DNA of 64,000 bases from JAJKIP01 sp037200685. Its GTDB lineage: Bacteria; Bacteroidota; Bacteroidia; Chitinophagales; Chitinophagaceae. The DNA lies in assembly GCA_037200685.1 (NCBI GenBank), contig JBBCIG010000002.1:127184-191183 (forward strand), given 5' to 3'. Position numbers and translations under genes: made by a program. This document shows, in pieces, positions 63,833-64,000 of the stretch (the first letter of the stretch is position 1; each line of letters starts with the position of its first letter). The notes under the pieces were generated by a model, which did not search any database, was not told where the DNA came from, and saw only the letters and a program-made list of their open reading frames with translations.

Positions 63833-64000
63833 GAAAAATGAACTGAACGCCTGTTTCATTTTGTTTATATCTACTTACTTCACTAAAAGCGAAATAAAGA
63901 ATTACTTTCTAAAGTTTTTCAGAGAAACAAAAAAATAAAGCTGGCATATTTTTTTACTCTTTATGATGTATTCGATTTTAAAAATTATAAAACAAATATC

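Overview
The window looks like chromosomal DNA from a member of the Bacteroidota, most likely a Chitinophagaceae-type organism. The evidence is: moderate AT bias; promoters with the Bacteroidota -7 motif TAnnTTTG; two secreted proteins with type IX secretion sorting tails; the futalosine menaquinone enzyme MqnD; the bamD-rpoZ-coaBC-DUF4835 cluster; DUF4296, DUF5916, DUF2807 and KTSC proteins; and few Shine-Dalgarno sequences. No rRNA, tRNA, CRISPR or prophage was seen.

Layout. 0-3 kb: mqnD, photolyase, class IV aminotransferase. 3-9 kb: a regulatory island with three paralogous LuxR-type response regulators, a 7TM membrane protein, a HisKA_3 kinase, a 25-codon ORF, and two paralogous structured RNAs, each with its own promoter and terminator and each divergent from a response regulator. 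9-16 kb: CoA-transferase (scoAB), then an envelope/housekeeping operon read on the minus strand (bamD, rpoZ, coaBC, DUF4835, DUF4296), then an OmpA protein. 16-31 kb (plus strand): polyprenyl synthase, recJ, a 2000-residue secreted nuclease/CBM protein, rpsF-rpsR-rplI, a second secreted protein, an RRM RNA-binding protein whose start codon lies in a predicted 17-bp hairpin, a glycosyltransferase-HAD fusion, and a universal stress protein. 31-43 kb: esterase, alpha-2-macroglobulin (minus) divergent from pbpC (plus), Tat-exported amine oxidase, DUF2807. 43-54 kb: guaA, a periplasmic binding protein, a di-heme cytochrome, a ligase-associated DNA repair pair (Lhr-like helicase and PdeM), DUF5916, and an XRE-S24 regulator. 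55-64 kb: surE, a small membrane protein, an IS481-like element, lpxB, and small or broken genes including KTSC, SET, a surface protein, DUF72 and hypotheticals.

Two overall patterns matter when using this annotation. First, at least eleven genes, including essential ones such as coaBC and lpxB, have frame breaks. Nearly all that I traced are one-base changes in short homopolymers, which looks like residual sequencing error; pbpC and the 60-61 kb surface protein are much worse than the rest. Second, intergenic spaces hold several dispersed repeat families (called A to D here). One family A copy has been split by the IS481-like element with a 5-bp target duplication, and family D motifs also lie inside coding sequence.

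The best candidate for something undescribed is the 3-9 kb island with its duplicated RNA/response-regulator units. The RRM start-codon hairpin is the best single regulatory element.
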